Shown here piece by piece: positions 56,231 to 64,000 of a stretch of DNA of 64,000 bases. The position numbers were made by a program, and so were the translations under genes. The stretch lies in assembly GCF_025150085.1 (NCBI RefSeq), contig NZ_CP102280.1, positions 1,127,001 through 1,191,000 on the forward strand. Direction: 5' to 3'. Below the pieces are notes generated by a model that saw only the letters and a list, made by a program, of their open reading frames with translations, searched no databases and was not told where the DNA came from. This DNA comes from Dorea longicatena. Its GTDB lineage: Bacteria > Bacillota > Clostridia > Lachnospirales > Lachnospiraceae. How positions within the stretch are numbered: the first letter of the stretch is position 1; every line of letters begins with the position of its first letter.

Positions 56231-57457
56231 GTGGAACCATCCCGAGTGACACTTGAAGAGGCACAGGAATTATTTCAAATCTGTATGCCGGGAATAAAAA
56301 AAGAAGAAAAACCGGCAGCAGACTGTCTGGGACAGATTCTGGCAGAGCCGGTATATGCGGCAGTAACCCAGCCGCCGTTTCCAAGGTCAGCGATGGATGG
56401 ATTTGCACTGAGAAGCCGGGACGTCTGCGGGGCAGATCTTGAGCATCCGGTTACCTTGGAAGTTGCCGGGTGTGTGTATGCGGGACAAAAGACAGAGCTT
56501 ATACTGGAACCACATCAGGCAGTCCGGATCATGACCGGAGCAATGATACCGGAAGGAGCAGACTGTGTAGTAAAACAGGAAGATACGGATTATGTAAGAA
56601 TAGCAGATCCGGATCCGGACAGGAAAACAATCAAAATTTATAATAATGTGGGACCGGGAGAAAATTACTGCCCGAAAGGAGAAGATTTTTCTGCCGGGGA
56701 ATTGCTGGCAGAAGCCGGACTTTTGGTGAATTCTTATCTGCTGGCTGCAGTTACGTCTGCGGGAGTACGGGACATTACTGTATATAGAAGACTTAGGGCT
56801 GCAGTGATTACAACCGGTGATGAGCTGCAGAATGCAGATACATCATTAGAACCCGGGAAAATCTATGATGCAAATGGAATCTGGCTGTGTGCGAGATTAA
56901 GAGAGATGGGCTGTGAGATACTACAGTATGAAACCGCGGGAGATGACAGGGACAAGATCACAGACAAGATCAGTGAGGTATTAAAAGAAGCAGATCTGAT
57001 CCTGACAACCGGAGGGGTATCAGTAGGAGACAAGGATCTCGTTCCGGATGTCATAGAAAGCCTGAACGGCAGGGTACTATTTCACGGGATACGGGTAAAA
57101 CCCGGAATGCCGACAATGCTTTCGGTAGTAGAGGACATCCCTGTTCTGTCGCTTTCCGGTAATCCATTTGCAGTGGCGGCATTATTTGAATTATTAGCCG
57201 GCGGATATCTGGCGGACAGGGCAGAAGAGGTATATACACAGAAGAAAGAGACAAAAGTGCTGAGACAGACATTTGTAAAGACCGGGAAGCCAAAACGGAT
57301 CGTAAAAGGAAAATGTGATGAGGAAGGCGTGTTCCTTCCGCAGATTCAGAGAAACGGACAGCTTAAGAATGGGATTGGCAGCAATTGTCTGGTGGTATTC
57401 CCGGAGGGAGAACGGACCTATCCGGAAGGAGAAAAAGTTCAGGTGATCTGGATATGA
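56231..57457 (+). CDS. moeA: Molybdopterin molybdenumtransferase MoeA
   Basis: 408 aa with a GTG start two bases after the previous stop, behind GGAAAGGAGG; in-frame upstream codons lie inside the previous gene. [58 protein letters not shown] and [13 protein letters not shown] are MoeA hallmarks in order. It inserts molybdate into adenylylated molybdopterin made by MogA. Second of the two MoeA-family genes. Confidence 0.96.
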   Translation: MEPSRVTLEEAQELFQICMPGIKKEEKPAADCLGQILAEPVYAAVTQPPFPRSAMDGFALRSRDVCGADLEHPVTLEVAGCVYAGQKTELILEPHQAVRIMTGAMIPEGADCVVKQEDTDYVRIADPDPDRKTIKIYNNVGPGENYCPKGEDFSAGELLAEAGLLVNSYLLAAVTSAGVRDITVYRRLRAAVITTGDELQNADTSLEPGKIYDANGIWLCARLREMGCEILQYETAGDDRDKITDKISEVLKEADLILTTGGVSVGDKDLVPDVIESLNGRVLFHGIRVKPGMPTMLSVVEDIPVLSLSGNPFAVAALFELLAGGYLADRAEEVYTQKKETKVLRQTFVKTGKPKRIVKGKCDEEGVFLPQIQRNGQLKNGIGSNCLVVFPEGERTYPEGEKVQVIWI

Positions 57458-57473
57458 TAAGGAAGGAGTAATC

Positions 57474-57965
57474 ATGGGAGAATTTACGCATTTCAATGAA
57501 CAGGGGCATGCAGTGATGGTCGATGTCAGTGAAAAAGCAGACACGATGCGTGAGGCAACGGCAATGGGAAGAATCCGCATGTCGAAGGAATGTTTTGAAA
57601 AAGTAAAGACGGGTGGAATGAAAAAGGGAGATGTCCTGGGAACTGCAAGGATTGCAGGAATCATGGGGGCGAAGAGAACATCAGAGCTGATCCCGTTGTG
57701 CCATATCCTGAACCTGAGCAAGGTTACAGTGGAATTTGAATATATAGAGGAAACCTGTGAGATTGAAGCACGGTGTACGACGAAGACGGTCGGGAAGACC
57801 GGTGTAGAGATGGAAGCACTTACCGGAGTTCAGGTGGCACTGCTTACGATTTATGATATGTGTAAGGCGGTCGACAAAGGCATGTGCATGACCGGTATCC
57901 GTTTATTGAAAAAAACAGGTGGAAAAAGCGGCATATGGGAAGCTGACCGGGAGACGGAGCTATGA
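57474..57965 (+). CDS. moaC: Cyclic pyranopterin monophosphate synthase MoaC
   Basis: 163 aa: [53 protein letters not shown], and the catalytic CKAVDKGM. With MoaA it makes cyclic pyranopterin from GTP. ATG after GGAAGGAGTAATC; its stop overlaps the moaA start in ATGA. Confidence 0.97.
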   Translation: MGEFTHFNEQGHAVMVDVSEKADTMREATAMGRIRMSKECFEKVKTGGMKKGDVLGTARIAGIMGAKRTSELIPLCHILNLSKVTVEFEYIEETCEIEARCTTKTVGKTGVEMEALTGVQVALLTIYDMCKAVDKGMCMTGIRLLKKTGGKSGIWEADRETEL

Positions 57966-58927
57966 TTGATGCGGCAGGAAGAGTGATTGATTATATGCGG
58001 ATCTCCATTACGGACCGCTGTAATTTAAGATGCAGATATTGTATGCCGGACGGAATCACGCAGGTGTCCATGGCGGAGATCCTGACGTATGAAGAGATCC
58101 GGAAAGTGTGCATACTTGCAGCAGAGCTTGGCATTCAGAAGATCAAGATCACAGGCGGGGAACCGCTGGTGCGGAAAGGATGCGCCGATCTGATTGGAAT
58201 GATAAAAAATATTTTGGGAATCACACAGGTCACGATGACGACGAATGGCGTTCTGTTACAAGACAATCTGGAAGCGTTAAAGAAGGCCGGACTGGACGGG
58301 ATCAATATCAGTCTGGATACGCTTGATCGTGAAAAATATCAAGAGATTACCGGAACCGACGCCTGTGAAACGGTACGGCAGGCAGTAGCGGCCGCCGCAG
58401 AAAGTGGGATACGGACAAAGGTGAATACGGTGTTGCAGTCTGACGGTGACAAAACGGAATGGAAGGCATTGATCACACTGGCTGAAAGCCTGCCGGTTGA
58501 TGTAAGATTTATAGAACTCATGCCGATCGGTTATGGAAAGGAGAATACAGGTGTGTCGAATCTGGAACTTCTGGATGAGATACGGAAGGTATATCCAGAT
58601 ATCCGAAAGGACAGTAAGATACACGGCAATGGACCTGCGGTATATTATCAGATTCCAGGATTCACTGGCGGTATCGGATTTATCAGTGCGATGCACGGTA
58701 AGTTCTGTAAGAACTGCAACCGCATCCGGCTGACTTCGACCGGAGACCTGAAGCCGTGTTTGTGTTATGGGGATACCTATCCATTGAAAGATTTACTGCG
58801 GAATGGAACAGAGGAAGAGATAAGAAAACAGATAAAACGAGCCATTGAACAGAAACCGGCAGCGCACTGCTTTGAAGAGCCGGGAGCGATTACGGAAGCA
58901 CATCAGATGGCACAGATTGGAGGATAA
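57962..58927 (+). CDS. moaA: GTP 3',8-cyclase MoaA
   Basis: 321 aa. Radical-SAM cluster C20-x3-C24-x2-C27 ([13 protein letters not shown]), [17 protein letters not shown], and the second 4Fe-4S site C-x2-C-x13-C ([19 protein letters not shown]). The C-terminus ends in the conserved Gly-Gly needed for radical delivery. First step of Moco synthesis; translationally coupled to moaC. Confidence 0.97.
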   Translation: MIDAAGRVIDYMRISITDRCNLRCRYCMPDGITQVSMAEILTYEEIRKVCILAAELGIQKIKITGGEPLVRKGCADLIGMIKNILGITQVTMTTNGVLLQDNLEALKKAGLDGINISLDTLDREKYQEITGTDACETVRQAVAAAAESGIRTKVNTVLQSDGDKTEWKALITLAESLPVDVRFIELMPIGYGKENTGVSNLELLDEIRKVYPDIRKDSKIHGNGPAVYYQIPGFTGGIGFISAMHGKFCKNCNRIRLTSTGDLKPCLCYGDTYPLKDLLRNGTEEEIRKQIKRAIEQKPAAHCFEEPGAITEAHQMAQIGG

Positions 58928-58935
58928 AAGACAGG

Positions 58936-59904
58936 ATGAATCAGAAGAAAGGCGTGATCAGAGGAATCTGTATCAGTCCCAGAAGAGGAACTGCCAAGTA
59001 TCCGGTAGAAACGGCAAAGATCGTGCCGGACTGGGGCATTGAAGAAGATGCACATGGCGGAAAATGGCACAGACAGATCAGTCTTCTTGCACTGGAGAAG
59101 ATTGAAGCATTCCGGGAAAAGGGAGCGGATGTAGATTTTGGGGCATTTGGAGAAAATCTGATCGTAGAGGGATTTGATTTAAGAAATGTTCCGGTTGATT
59201 CCGAAATACGGATCGGAGATGCAGTCAGGCTGAAAGTCACACAGATTGGAAAGGAATGCCACAGCCACTGTGCGATCTATCAGCGGATGGGAGACTGTAT
59301 TATGCCAAGAGAAGGCATTTTCGCAGAAGTACTGACAGGTGGAATGATCCGTGTGGGTGACTGTGTGGAAGTCGTAATGCCGCAGGAAGACCGCCCATAC
59401 AGTGTAGCCGTGATCACGCTGAGTGACAAAGCATTTGCCGGAGAACGAGATGACCTAAGCGGTCCGGCAATAGAAAAGATATTAAAAGACAGTGAAGAAA
59501 AAGATCATATCAGATTTGACATAAAAGAGACCATTCTTCTGCCGGATGGTGAAGAAGGATTAAAGAAACAGCTGATCCGTCTGGCGGATCAGAGACAGGT
59601 TGACCTGATCCTGACAACAGGCGGGACAGGATTTGCCCAAAGAGACATGACGCCGGAGGCCACGATCGCTGTCTGCGACCGGATGGCAAACGGAATTGCA
59701 GATGCGATCCGTAATTATTCGATGACGATCACAGACCGTGCAATGTTCAGCCGGGCAGTGTCGGGACTGCGGAAGAAGACACTCATTATCAATCTTCCGG
59801 GGAGCCCGAAAGCAGTGACGGAAGCACTGGAGTATATTCTTCCGAAACTTCCTCATGGACTGGATGTCCTGAGAGGAAATGTACAGGAATGTGGCAGAAA
59901 ATAA
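58936..59904 (+). CDS. MOSC-MogA fusion protein
   Basis: 322 aa. Residues 1-150 form a MOSC domain (GICISPRRGTAKYPV, GIEEDAHGGKWHRQIS, and the cysteine-containing GKECHSHCAIYQRMGDC), a sulfur- or cofactor-carrier fold found in MocS-type and YiiM proteins. Residues 153-318 form a MogA/MoaB domain ([49 protein letters not shown]), which adenylylates molybdopterin for MoeA. The fusion places cofactor adenylylation beside a MOSC module, whose role here is unknown. Start eight bases after the moaA stop. Confidence 0.93.
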   Translation: MNQKKGVIRGICISPRRGTAKYPVETAKIVPDWGIEEDAHGGKWHRQISLLALEKIEAFREKGADVDFGAFGENLIVEGFDLRNVPVDSEIRIGDAVRLKVTQIGKECHSHCAIYQRMGDCIMPREGIFAEVLTGGMIRVGDCVEVVMPQEDRPYSVAVITLSDKAFAGERDDLSGPAIEKILKDSEEKDHIRFDIKETILLPDGEEGLKKQLIRLADQRQVDLILTTGGTGFAQRDMTPEATIAVCDRMANGIADAIRNYSMTITDRAMFSRAVSGLRKKTLIINLPGSPKAVTEALEYILPKLPHGLDVLRGNVQECGRK

Positions 59905-59964
59905 TCCTATTACAGATACAGTAACTGGTAAATTTATCAGACAAGAGAAAAGGAGAAACGTATT

Positions 59965-60855
59965 ATGAAGAACCAGATGGCAAAAAGGATTGCATCTGTC
60001 CTCCTGGCAGGAGTGATGCTAGTTTCACTGGCAGCATGCGGAGAAAATAAAAAGACAGAAGAAAAGAAGACAGATGACAGCAAAAAGAGCAGCAAGAAAG
60101 AGACAGAGATCCAGGTATTCATCGCAGCAAGCCTGAACACGGTTATGACAGAGCTTGCAAAAGAGTACAACGAAGATCATCCGGAAGTGAAGATCACATT
60201 TAATGCAGACAGCTCCGGAACATTGCTGACACAGATCGAAGAGGGATATGAGTGTGACCTGTTCTTCTCTGCAGCACAGAAGCAGATGGATCAGCTTGAA
60301 GCAGACGGATTGGTAGTAGACGGCACAAGAGCAAATGTCCTGAATAACCAGGTGGTAGTTATCTCCTTAAAAGACAGCGGCACAAAGGTAACAGGTCTTG
60401 AGAACTTAAAAGATGCCAAGAGTATCGCACTTGCAGGCGGAAGTGTTCCGGTTGGAAAATATACAAGACAGGCACTGGTAAATCTTGGAACATTAAAGGC
60501 TGACGGTGAAGTAGATGCCATTACAACAGATCAAGTATCACAGGCACTTGGTGGAGTGGAGATTAGTGAGGAAGATAACGTAAGTAAAGTACTTACAGCA
60601 GTAGCAGAAGGATCCTGTGAAGTTGGAACAACATACTATTCAGATACTTATGGATACGAAGACAAACTGAATATCCTTCAGGTTGTAAGCTATGATCTGA
60701 CAGGCGATGTTATCTACCCAATCTGTCAGGTACAGAATGACGAAGCAGATAAGACACAGACTGCAGCCGCAAAAGACTTCTACAAATTCGTATTATCTGA
60801 CAAGACTAAGAAAGTCTTCGATGCATACTATTTCGACACAGACGTAGAAAGATAA
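59965..60855 (+). CDS. modA: Molybdate ABC transporter, substrate-binding lipoprotein ModA
   Basis: 296 aa. Lipoprotein signal with lipobox LAAC (Cys25), acidic/Lys linker, then a ModA-type fold: IQVFIAASLNTVMTELAKEY, DSSGTLLTQIEEGYECDLFF, AGGSVPVGKYTRQAL, CEVGTTYYSDTYGY. It captures molybdate (or tungstate) at the cell surface. RBS AAAAGGAGAAACGTATT. Gap of 60 bases from the MOSC-MogA gene, no terminator seen. Confidence 0.94.
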   Translation: MKNQMAKRIASVLLAGVMLVSLAACGENKKTEEKKTDDSKKSSKKETEIQVFIAASLNTVMTELAKEYNEDHPEVKITFNADSSGTLLTQIEEGYECDLFFSAAQKQMDQLEADGLVVDGTRANVLNNQVVVISLKDSGTKVTGLENLKDAKSIALAGGSVPVGKYTRQALVNLGTLKADGEVDAITTDQVSQALGGVEISEEDNVSKVLTAVAEGSCEVGTTYYSDTYGYEDKLNILQVVSYDLTGDVIYPICQVQNDEADKTQTAAAKDFYKFVLSDKTKKVFDAYYFDTDVER

Positions 60856-60950
60856 GAAGCTTCATAGTATGAAAGAAAATATGCAGGCAGTTGTGGCTGC
60901 ATGTTTTCTGTTTTTCGAAGTATGTAATAGATGAAACAGGAGGAAGTTAC

Positions 60951-61655
60951 ATGGATGCAGTGGTAGAAATATTGAAAGGACTGGATTACAGTCCACTATA
61001 TGTGTCGTTAAAGACGGGAATTGTTGCAACGATATTCTCATTCTTTCTTGGCCTGTTTGCCGCAAGAAGAGTAATCAAGGCAGGACCGAAAGTGAAAGCA
61101 ATTGCAGATGGGATCCTGACACTGCCGATGGTACTGCCGCCGACGGCAGCAGGATTCTTCCTGCTTCTTCTGTTCAGCAGAAGACGTCCGTTTGGTATCC
61201 TGCTGTACGAACAATTTGGCATCAAAGTTGTACAGACCTGGGCTGGCTGTATCATAGCAGCGACCGTGATCGCATTTCCGCTGATGTACAGAAATGCAAG
61301 AGCGGCATTCGAACAGATCGATGTGAATCTGATCCATGCGGCAAGAACACTTGGTATGCCGGAATATAAGATCTTCTGGAAGGTTGCAGTCCCATCCGCA
61401 GGACCGGGACTGGTAGCGGGTACGATCCTGACATTTGCAAGAGCGCTTGGAGAATATGGTGCAACATCCATGCTTGCGGGCAATATTCCGGGAAAGACGG
61501 GAACCATTTCCCAGAGGATCGCAATGGTTATCCAGGACGGCAATTATCTGACGGCGGGCATCTGGGTTGTGATCATTATGCTGGTTGCATTCGTGCTGAT
61601 CGTCCTTATGAATCTGGTGACCGGTCAGAATACGAAGAATATCCGGAGATGGTAG
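60951..61655 (+). CDS. modB: Molybdate ABC transporter permease ModB
   Basis: 234 aa from the ATG after AGGAGGAAGTTAC; in-frame sequence upstream has no RBS. Five to six hydrophobic segments and the EAA loop HAARTLGMPEYKIFWKVAVP, with GEYGATSMLAGNIPGKTGTI typical of ModB. Forms the channel for ModA/ModC. Confidence 0.95.
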   Translation: MDAVVEILKGLDYSPLYVSLKTGIVATIFSFFLGLFAARRVIKAGPKVKAIADGILTLPMVLPPTAAGFFLLLLFSRRRPFGILLYEQFGIKVVQTWAGCIIAATVIAFPLMYRNARAAFEQIDVNLIHAARTLGMPEYKIFWKVAVPSAGPGLVAGTILTFARALGEYGATSMLAGNIPGKTGTISQRIAMVIQDGNYLTAGIWVVIIMLVAFVLIVLMNLVTGQNTKNIRRW

Positions 61656-61667
61656 GAGGAACGACAG

Positions 61668-62717
61668 ATGGCGATGGAAGTAAAGATACATAAAAAACTT
61701 GGAGAGTACGAGCTGGATGTACACTGGAAATCCACGAAGAAAAGAATCGGAATCCTCGGTGCTTCCGGAAGCGGAAAGAGTCTGACTCTGAAAAGCATTG
61801 CAGGAATTGAGCACCCGGACCAGGGGCATATCCAGATCGGCGATCATGTCCTGTATGATTCTGATTCCAGAATCTGCTTAAAACCACAGAAGAGAAATGT
61901 CGGATATATGTTCCAGAACTATGCATTGTTCCCAACGATGACCGTGGAGCAGAATGTCGGAGCCGGACTTGCCGGTAACAAAAAGAAGAAGCAGGAACAG
62001 GTACAGAAGATGATCCGTCATTTCCGTCTGGAGGGACTGGAAAAAAGACTTCCGAGAGAGCTTTCCGGCGGGCAGCAGCAGAGAGTTGCGCTGGCGAGGA
62101 TCATGGCATACGAACCATCCGTTATTCTTCTCGATGAACCATTTTCGGCACTGGATGTCTTCTTAAAAGACCGTCTGCAGCAGGAGATGATGGAACTCTT
62201 AAGCGATTATGACGGAACGGTGATCCTGGTGTCCCACAGCAGGGATGAGATCTACCGGTTCAGCGAGGAACTTCTGGTCATTGATGACGGGAAACAGATC
62301 TGTTACGGTGACACAAAGGCAATCTTTGACTGCCCAGAACAGGTGGAAGCAGCAAGGCTTACCGGATGTAAGAACATTGTTCAGGTAAAAAGGTTGGATG
62401 AACACAGTATCGAGATCCCGGACTGGGGCACAAGGCTTCATCTGGAACAGGAGATCGATGCAGAGATTACACATATCGGGCTTCGTGCACACGAATTCAT
62501 CCCGGTGTGGGGCGAAAGAGAAGATAACTGCATTCCGGTTAAAGAAAAAGGAAAGGCAGAATTTCCATTTGAATGGAAATATTTCTTAAAAGGTGAGACA
62601 GAAGAAAGTGATGATATCTGCTGGTATGTACAGAAAAATCTATGGGACGAACTTACAGAAAAGGGCATTCCGGATTATCTGAAACTGCCGGAAAAAGAGA
62701 TTCTTTTGCTGAAATAA
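61668..62717 (+). CDS. modC: Molybdate ABC transporter ATPase ModC
   Basis: 349 aa: Walker [16 protein letters not shown], signature [16 protein letters not shown], Walker [13 protein letters not shown], switch His VSHSRDE. A C-terminal TOBE-like domain (about 230-349; [20 protein letters not shown]) may sense molybdate. Twelve bases after modB. Last gene of the Moco-mod array. Confidence 0.94.
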   Translation: MAMEVKIHKKLGEYELDVHWKSTKKRIGILGASGSGKSLTLKSIAGIEHPDQGHIQIGDHVLYDSDSRICLKPQKRNVGYMFQNYALFPTMTVEQNVGAGLAGNKKKKQEQVQKMIRHFRLEGLEKRLPRELSGGQQQRVALARIMAYEPSVILLDEPFSALDVFLKDRLQQEMMELLSDYDGTVILVSHSRDEIYRFSEELLVIDDGKQICYGDTKAIFDCPEQVEAARLTGCKNIVQVKRLDEHSIEIPDWGTRLHLEQEIDAEITHIGLRAHEFIPVWGEREDNCIPVKEKGKAEFPFEWKYFLKGETEESDDICWYVQKNLWDELTEKGIPDYLKLPEKEILLLK

Positions 62718-62732
62718 AAATCATGATATAAT
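62705..62732 (+). promoter_or_regulatory. Candidate nfo promoter
   Basis: TTTGCT, 16-base spacer, TATAAT at 62727, overlapping the modC 3' end. An imperfect GCGTTAG/CTGACGC hairpin (62735-62770) lies in the leader. Confidence 0.5.
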
Positions 62733-62790
62733 GAGCGTTAGCGGACTGGCGTATGCTGGTTCTCTGACGCCTATTTGGGGGAGGAAAATA

Positions 62791-63627
62791 ATGTATACAA
62801 TCGGGACACATATGTCCATTGCGGGAGGAATTGCGAAGACTGCGGAAAATGTAGTAAAGATGAATGCCAATACGATGCAGATATTCAGCAGAAACCCGCG
62901 TGGATCCAGTTATAAAACTTATGCACAAGAAGAAGTAGAGAAATTCCAGCAGATCCGTAAAAGCCATGCATTCGGTCCGGTTCTTGCACATGCGCCGTAT
63001 ACGATGAATCTGGCGAGTGCGACGGAAAAGACATATGAATTTGCCTGTACGGTGATCCGGGAAGATATCAGACGTATGGACGAACTGAAGATTGAAAACC
63101 TGGTATTCCATCCGGGCAGTCATACCGGGATCGGAGAAGAAGCCGGGATTACCAATATTATCCGTGGACTTGATCAGGCGATTACAGGAACGGAGAATAT
63201 TAAGGTTCTGTTGGAAACAATGAGTGGAAAAGGGACAGAGATCGGATACCGTTTTGAACAGTTAAAGCAGATCCGAGACGGCGTACAGCACCCGGAGCGG
63301 ATTGGAATCTGCCTGGATACTTGTCACGTGTTCGCGGCGGGATATGATATTGTCCATGATCTGGACGGGGTACTGGATGAATTTGACCGGATATTGGGAC
63401 TTGAATTATTAAGAACGATTCATCTGAATGATAGTCTGATGCCTTTCGGTTCCAGGAAAGACCGGCATGCAGTGATCGGAGAAGGTGAGATTGGGCTGGA
63501 GGCACTTCTGAATGTGCTGCGCCATCCGAAGCTTAAAGATCTGCCATTCTATCTGGAGACGCCGCTTGATGATGCCGGGCACAAAGAAGAGATTGCCAGA
63601 TTGAAAGAATATCTGGGTGAGGAATAA
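62791..63627 (+). CDS. nfo: Deoxyribonuclease IV (AP endonuclease, Nfo)
   Basis: 278 aa from the ATG after GGGGGAGGAAAATA. TIM-barrel metal site motifs: [85 protein letters not shown]. It cuts at abasic sites in base excision repair. Confidence 0.96.
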   Translation: MYTIGTHMSIAGGIAKTAENVVKMNANTMQIFSRNPRGSSYKTYAQEEVEKFQQIRKSHAFGPVLAHAPYTMNLASATEKTYEFACTVIREDIRRMDELKIENLVFHPGSHTGIGEEAGITNIIRGLDQAITGTENIKVLLETMSGKGTEIGYRFEQLKQIRDGVQHPERIGICLDTCHVFAAGYDIVHDLDGVLDEFDRILGLELLRTIHLNDSLMPFGSRKDRHAVIGEGEIGLEALLNVLRHPKLKDLPFYLETPLDDAGHKEEIARLKEYLGEE

Positions 63628-63639
63628 GGAGCGGAGCAG

Positions 63640-64000
63640 TTGAAAAAGTTAGAATATATAGCAAGAATCCATACCGACTTTCCAACGAAATTTGGAATTC
63701 CAAGGCAGTCGGGACTTGTAAGTACAAAAGGAACAATTGTATTCGAGCCAGAATACCGCAAAGAAGAGGCACTAAAAGGACTGGAAGAATATTCGCATCT
63801 GTGGCTGATCTGGGAATTTTCAGAGGTGGTCAGGGAGAACTGGAGTCCGACGGTACGTCCGCCGAGACTTGGCGGGAATAAGCGGTGCGGTGTATTCGCA
63901 ACCAGGTCGCCGTTCCGGCCGAATCCGATCGGATTGTCCTGTGTCAGGCTGCTTGGGATCGAGAAACGTCCGGAAAAAGGTATGGTTGTTGAAGTCGAAG
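63640..64000 (+). CDS. trmO: tRNA (adenine-37 N6)-methyltransferase TrmO, partial
   Basis: TTG start behind AAGGAGCGGAG, running off the window end after 120 codons. IARIHTDFPTKFGIPRQSG, IVFEPEYRKEEALKGLEEYS, HLWLIWEF and RSPFRPNPIGLS are the TsaA/YaeB signatures of TrmO, which methylates t6A37 in tRNA. The C-terminal part is outside the window. Confidence 0.93.
   Translation, partial: MKKLEYIARIHTDFPTKFGIPRQSGLVSTKGTIVFEPEYRKEEALKGLEEYSHLWLIWEFSEVVRENWSPTVRPPRLGGNKRCGVFATRSPFRPNPIGLSCVRLLGIEKRPEKGMVVEVE

Noticed and set aside
62735..62770. Terminator after modC
   Set aside because: The hairpin is imperfect and lacks a T tract, and it lies downstream of a likely nfo -10 box.

Overview
The window reads as chromosomal DNA of an anaerobic, low-to-moderate GC Firmicute, most likely a gut Lachnospiraceae (Clostridia). 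The reasons are strong AAGGAGG-type ribosome binding sites, sigma-A type promoters, a HrcA/CIRCE heat-shock operon, DUF5688 and DUF6472 proteins, a permuted GH3 beta-glucosidase, an old-yellow-enzyme ene-reductase with an Fe-S cluster, and selenium-dependent molybdenum hydroxylase accessory genes. No rRNA, prophage, insertion sequence or CRISPR array is visible. One tRNA-Arg(CCG) is present.

Layout. 1-9 kb: a reverse-strand ene-reductase, then a chorismate mutase-shikimate kinase fusion, YqeG phosphatase, EF-P, a DUF5688 protein, tRNA-Arg, a membrane-anchored protein, ArgS and an AlaX-type editing protein. 9-20 kb: TetR regulator, methyltransferase-Hsp33-NAD synthetase operon, a two-domain S1 protein, CBS-containing pyrophosphatase, flavin reductase, polysaccharide deacetylase, RarA. 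20-30 kb: a repeat-bearing ferredoxin, GH3 enzyme, hrcA-grpE-dnaK-dnaJ and glyA. 30-35 kb: a secreted cell-wall hydrolase, MYG1-like protein and PepD.

35-42 kb: a xanthine/uracil-type permease followed by YqeC and a YqeB-MocA fusion, which serve selenium-dependent molybdenum hydroxylases, then two rRNA methyltransferases and a Cmk-like kinase. 42-53 kb: a decayed K+ channel directly behind a formate/nitrite transporter, a small four-cysteine protein, BioB under a BirA box, a large one-chain MacB-type ABC exporter, an iron-type alcohol dehydrogenase, a YoaK-type membrane protein, an acyl-CoA synthetase and a GNAT acetyltransferase.

53.7-62.7 kb is the most coherent system: a sigma-A promoter, a molybdenum-cofactor (Moco) riboswitch and an intrinsic terminator stand ahead of mobA-mobB (fused), a MoeA-like protein with a cysteine-rich tail, moeA, moaC, moaA, a MOSC-MogA fusion, and modABC for molybdate uptake. 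Together with the 35-39 kb cluster the window holds molybdate import, much of Moco synthesis and hydroxylase maturation, but neither the molybdenum hydroxylase itself nor MoaD/MoaE/MoeB. The window ends with endonuclease IV and a truncated TrmO gene.

Structurally, all seven convergent gene junctions carry one long inverted repeat each, most of which look like bidirectional terminators; one is a 62-bp almost perfect palindrome without a spacer.
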